Below are positions 5,764 through 8,243 of a stretch of 8,243 bases of DNA, piece by piece. The position numbers and the translations under genes were made by a program. Position 1 is the first letter of the stretch. Each line of letters begins with the position of its first letter. Source of the stretch: an uncultured Thermomonas sp. (GTDB lineage Bacteria > Pseudomonadota > Gammaproteobacteria > Xanthomonadales > Xanthomonadaceae). The stretch covers positions 1 to 8,243 of the forward strand of contig CAMLJA010000076.1 of assembly GCA_946480065.1 (NCBI GenBank), given 5' to 3'. The notes below the pieces were generated by a model, which worked only from the letters and a program-made list of their open reading frames with translations, ran no database searches and was not told the origin of the DNA.

Positions 5764-8230
5764 GCGCGCGCTCCAGCGCCGCGGCGGCGCGGCGCATGCG
5801 GGTGCTCCAGTCCTCGGTGCTCAGGCTGCCGCGCATCGCCTCGGCCCACAGCGGGAACGACAGCGGGGTGAGCGACGCCGGCTGCCGCAGCGCCAGTGTC
5901 CGCCGCGCGCAGTCGGCCAGGGTGGAACGCAGCGCGCGCACCTCCAGCTGCGCCTCGAACACCTCGCGGCGCGCCTGCTCCAGCAGCAGGTGGCCGGCGT
6001 CGAAGCGCGTCAGCACGTCGAACAGCAGCCCGCTGGAGGCCTGCAGCTGGCGCATCGAGCGCGGCGCGCGCCCGGGCAGCGACGGCGGCAGCAGGCCGGC
6101 CACGCGGGCGATGTCGCGGAACTGCCGGCGCGCCATCTCGGCCAGGTTGAGGCTGGCCTGCAGGTCTTCCAGCAGCGCGCCTTCGTCCAGCAGCGCGCGC
6201 AGCTGCCCCGCGTCCAGCACGTGCCGCGCCTGCGCGGTGATCGCCAGCCCGTAGTCGTTGACCGCATAGGCGAAGGTGTTGGCCTGCAGCCGGCCCCAGC
6301 GCAGCGCCAGCAGCGCGGCCAGGCCCTCGTGCACGGCGCGGCCGGCGAACGGGTACAGGAACAGGTGCCAGCCCTCGCGCGTGCCCAGCTGCTCCGCCAG
6401 CAGCGTGTCGGGCGCGGGCAGCGCGGACAGCCGCGCCTGCGCGTCCAGCAGCGGCGCCACCGCGCGCAGCTCCGGGGTGTCCCGCGGCCCGGCCAGCGCC
6501 GCCTGGACCGCCTCGCCCAGCATGCTGGACAGCGGCATGCGGCTGCCCTGCCAGCGCGGCACGATGCCGTCGTTGCGCCTGGCCAGGCGCACGTAGGCGG
6601 TCATGTCCTTCAGCTGCACCAGCTCCAGCGTGCGGCCGGCGAACTGGAAGCGGTCGCGCGGGCGCAGCCGGCCGATGAAGCTTTCCTCCACCGCGCCCAG
6701 CCGCGCGCCCTTGGCGAACTGCACCGAGACCTGCCCGTCGCTGGTGATGGTGCCGATCGACAGCCGGTGGCGCAGCGCCAGCTTGCGGTCGACCACCCGG
6801 TAGGTGCCGTCGGTCCCGCGCACCACCCGGTGGTAGTCGGGGTAGTGCGCCAGCGCCTGGCCGCCCTGCACGATGAAGTCCAGCACCGCCCGCCAGGTGG
6901 CGTCGTCCAGCGCGGCGAAGGCGTGGGTGCCGCGCACCTCGTCCAGCAGTGCGTCGGCGCGGAAGCCGCCGCCCAGCGCCAGGGTCACGCAGTGCTGCGC
7001 CAGCACGTCCAGCGACAGCCGCGGCGGCGGGCGCGCCTCGACCCGCCCGGCCTTCAGCGCCTTGCGCGCGGCGGCGTACTCCACCAGCTCCAGCGCGTGG
7101 GTGGGCACGCACAGCACGTGGCCGGCCTCGCCGGGGCGGTGGCGGGCGCGGCCGGCGCGCTGCAGCAGCCGCGACAGCCCCTTCGGGCTGCCCAGCTGGA
7201 TCACCTGGTCCACCGCCGGGAAGTCCACCCCCAGGTCCAGGCTGGAAGTGGCCACCACGCAGCGCACGCTGCCCTCGCGCAGGCCCTGTTCGGCGGCCTG
7301 GCGCAGCGCCGGGTCGATCGAGCCGTGGTGCAGCGCCAGCATGGCCGGATCCTCCAGCCACACCGACTGCAGCGCCTTGTGCCACAGCTCCGCCTGCGAG
7401 CGGGTGTTGGCGAACAGCAGGGTGCTGCGCACGCCCTGCAGCCGCGCGACCACGCGCTGCAGCTGCGACAGGCCCAGGTGGCCGGCCCAGGGGAAGCGCT
7501 CGCCGGCGTCCGGCAGCAGGGTTTCCAGCGTGAGCGAACGCGGCTTCGCGGCGTCGATGATGGGGGCGTCCGGCGCATGCGGCAGCAGCACGTCGCGCGC
7601 CTCCGACAGGTTGCCCAGGGTGGCCGACAGCCCCCAGGTGCGGACGGCCGGCGCCAGCGCGCGCACCCGCGCCAGGCACAGCTGCAGCAGCACCCCGCGC
7701 TTGTTGCCCAGCAGTTCGTGCCACTCGTCCACGACCACCGCGTGCAGGCCGCGCAGCTGGTCGCCGGTGTCGGGATAGGACAGCAGCAGCGCCAGCGATT
7801 CGGGGGTGATCACCAGCACCTCGGCCTGCCCGCTCCGCGCCAGGCGCTTGTCGCGGGCGCTGGCGTCGCCGGTGCGCATCGCCACGGTCCACGGCAGGCC
7901 CAGCGCTTCGATCGGCTCGCGCAGCGCGCGGGTGGTGTCGCTGGCCAGCGCACGCAGCGGGGTCACCCACAGCACCCGCGTGCGCGGCGCCGCCGGCTGG
8001 CCGCGGCGGGCCCGCGGCTGCGGCGGCTCGCGCAGCGCCTGCAGCAGCGGCCCGCCGAACGCGGCCAGGGTCTTGCCGCTGCCGGTGGGCGTGACCAGCA
8101 GGCCGTCGCGCCCGGCCAGGTAGTGGCGCCAGGCGCTGCGCTGGAACGGCGCCGGGGTCCAGCCCTGGCGCGCGAACCAGGCCGCCAGCGGCGCGTCGAA
8201 GGCGGCGCGCGGCCGCGCGGCGGCGGTCAT
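5756..8230 (-). CDS. Ligase-associated DNA damage response DEXH-box helicase (Lhr-Core type)
   Basis: This is an ATP-driven 3'-to-5' DNA helicase of the short Lhr-Core class, which belongs to a bacterial repair cluster with an ATP-dependent ligase, an exonuclease and PdeM. The product has 824 residues, normal for the class. Motifs: Q30, Walker A TPTGSGKT 47-54 (K53), Ia WVTPLRALASD 88-98, TPES 142-145, DEWH 168-171, SAT 202-204, FANTR 273-277, V SSLDLGVDFP 329-338, VI QRAGRARH 357-364. A winged-helix region (about 370-470) and the fourth Lhr core domain follow, with RWQGSR (W560, counterpart of W569 in the neighbouring Lhr) and YPFAGRAVHEG from 626. It stops where the Lhr C-terminal extension would begin. 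An Arg/Pro-rich linker (about 68-84) separates motifs I and Ia. The ATG at 8230 is chosen because homology begins within about 15 residues and a neighbouring frame ends in ATGA there. Only a weak AGG lies ten bases upstream. It overlaps pdeM by eight bases. Confidence 0.95.
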   Translation of the reverse strand: MTAAARPRAAFDAPLAAWFARQGWTPAPFQRSAWRHYLAGRDGLLVTPTGSGKTLAAFGGPLLQALREPPQPRARRGQPAAPRTRVLWVTPLRALASDTTRALREPIEALGLPWTVAMRTGDASARDKRLARSGQAEVLVITPESLALLLSYPDTGDQLRGLHAVVVDEWHELLGNKRGVLLQLCLARVRALAPAVRTWGLSATLGNLSEARDVLLPHAPDAPIIDAAKPRSLTLETLLPDAGERFPWAGHLGLSQLQRVVARLQGVRSTLLFANTRSQAELWHKALQSVWLEDPAMLALHHGSIDPALRQAAEQGLREGSVRCVVATSSLDLGVDFPAVDQVIQLGSPKGLSRLLQRAGRARHRPGEAGHVLCVPTHALELVEYAAARKALKAGRVEARPPPRLSLDVLAQHCVTLALGGGFRADALLDEVRGTHAFAALDDATWRAVLDFIVQGGQALAHYPDYHRVVRGTDGTYRVVDRKLALRHRLSIGTITSDGQVSVQFAKGARLGAVEESFIGRLRPRDRFQFAGRTLELVQLKDMTAYVRLARRNDGIVPRWQGSRMPLSSMLGEAVQAALAGPRDTPELRAVAPLLDAQARLSALPAPDTLLAEQLGTREGWHLFLYPFAGRAVHEGLAALLALRWGRLQANTFAYAVNDYGLAITAQARHVLDAGQLRALLDEGALLEDLQASLNLAEMARRQFRDIARVAGLLPPSLPGRAPRSMRQLQASSGLLFDVLTRFDAGHLLLEQARREVFEAQLEVRALRSTLADCARRTLALRQPASLTPLSFPLWAEAMRGSLSTEDWSTRMRRAAAALERAHG
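5771..5774 (-). promoter_or_regulatory. Shine-Dalgarno (GGAG) of pdeM
   Basis: Read on the minus strand, GGAG occupies 5774-5771, leaving seven bases before the ATG at 5763. It lies within the last codons of the helicase gene. It fixes the pdeM start and, with the eight-base overlap, points to translational coupling. Confidence 0.7.
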
Positions 8231-8243
8231 CGCGCCAAGGCCT
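8227..8243 (-). CDS. Probable 3' end of the upstream cluster gene (ATP-dependent DNA ligase expected)
   Basis: Read on the minus strand, one frame at the right edge gives Ala-Leu-Ala-Arg and then TGA at 8229-8227, overlapping the helicase ATG as ATGA. This four-base overlap is the classic arrangement of coupled genes. In known clusters of this type the ligase gene usually precedes the helicase. Only four whole codons are visible, so the identity is inferred from context alone. Confidence 0.4.

Noticed and set aside
7175..7190. Small inverted repeat (CAGCCC / GGGCTG around CTTC) in the Lhr-Core gene
   Set aside because: It is only six base pairs, inside the conserved motif V-VI coding region, with no neighbouring signal; chance is sufficient.
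5568..7970. An 800-codon open frame on the minus strand in another frame of the Lhr-Core gene
   Set aside because: It overlaps the real helicase frame almost completely, encodes Ala/Arg/Gly/Pro-rich sequence without motifs, and is a codon-bias shadow.
1..8243. Possible defence island or mobile element around the helicase and nuclease pair
   Set aside because: No transposase, integrase, direct repeats, tRNA or composition shift is visible, and both minus-strand proteins match the known ligase-associated repair cluster.

Overview
This is a very GC-rich window (roughly three quarters G+C by eye) from a bacterial chromosome. Composition, dense gene packing and protein style fit a gammaproteobacterium of the Xanthomonadaceae/Lysobacteraceae type (Lysobacter, Luteimonas or a relative). 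That placement is an inference, not a database result. I see no insertion sequence, tRNA, rRNA, CRISPR array, phage gene or compositional break, so this looks like core chromosome.

Layout, left to right. Bases 1-649 (+) hold the C-terminal part of a cyclopropane-fatty-acyl-phospholipid synthase (cfa); its 5' end lies outside the window. A 114-base gap follows (650-763). It carries a perfect 17-base palindrome and a GATAAT box exactly where a leaderless transcript would start at the ATG of the next gene. Bases 764-5119 (+) encode a full-length Lhr-type superfamily 2 helicase of 1451 residues with the long Lhr C-terminal region. On the minus strand, from the right edge inward, come the last few codons of a probable upstream gene (8243-8227), an 824-residue Lhr-Core helicase of the ligase-associated DNA damage response type (8230-5756), and the manganese-type phosphoesterase/endonuclease PdeM (5763-5116).

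The minus-strand genes form a tightly coupled operon with junction overlaps of 4 and 8 bases. They are half of a known four-gene bacterial repair cluster (ATP-dependent DNA ligase, metallo-beta-lactamase-fold exonuclease, Lhr-Core helicase, PdeM). The ligase and exonuclease are expected just beyond the right edge. The plus-strand lhr runs straight into this operon. The two convergent stop codons are the two strands of one CTAG at 5116-5119, so no terminator fits between them.

Two paralogous Lhr-family repair helicases therefore converge, with only the nuclease gene between them. The families are known. What is less ordinary is their juxtaposition, the shared-stop convergence, the apparently leaderless lhr start, and a few local oddities: a 4-residue insertion near the active site of Cfa, and a perfect GC hairpin with a GGAG loop inside lhr. 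I found no convincing undescribed system.
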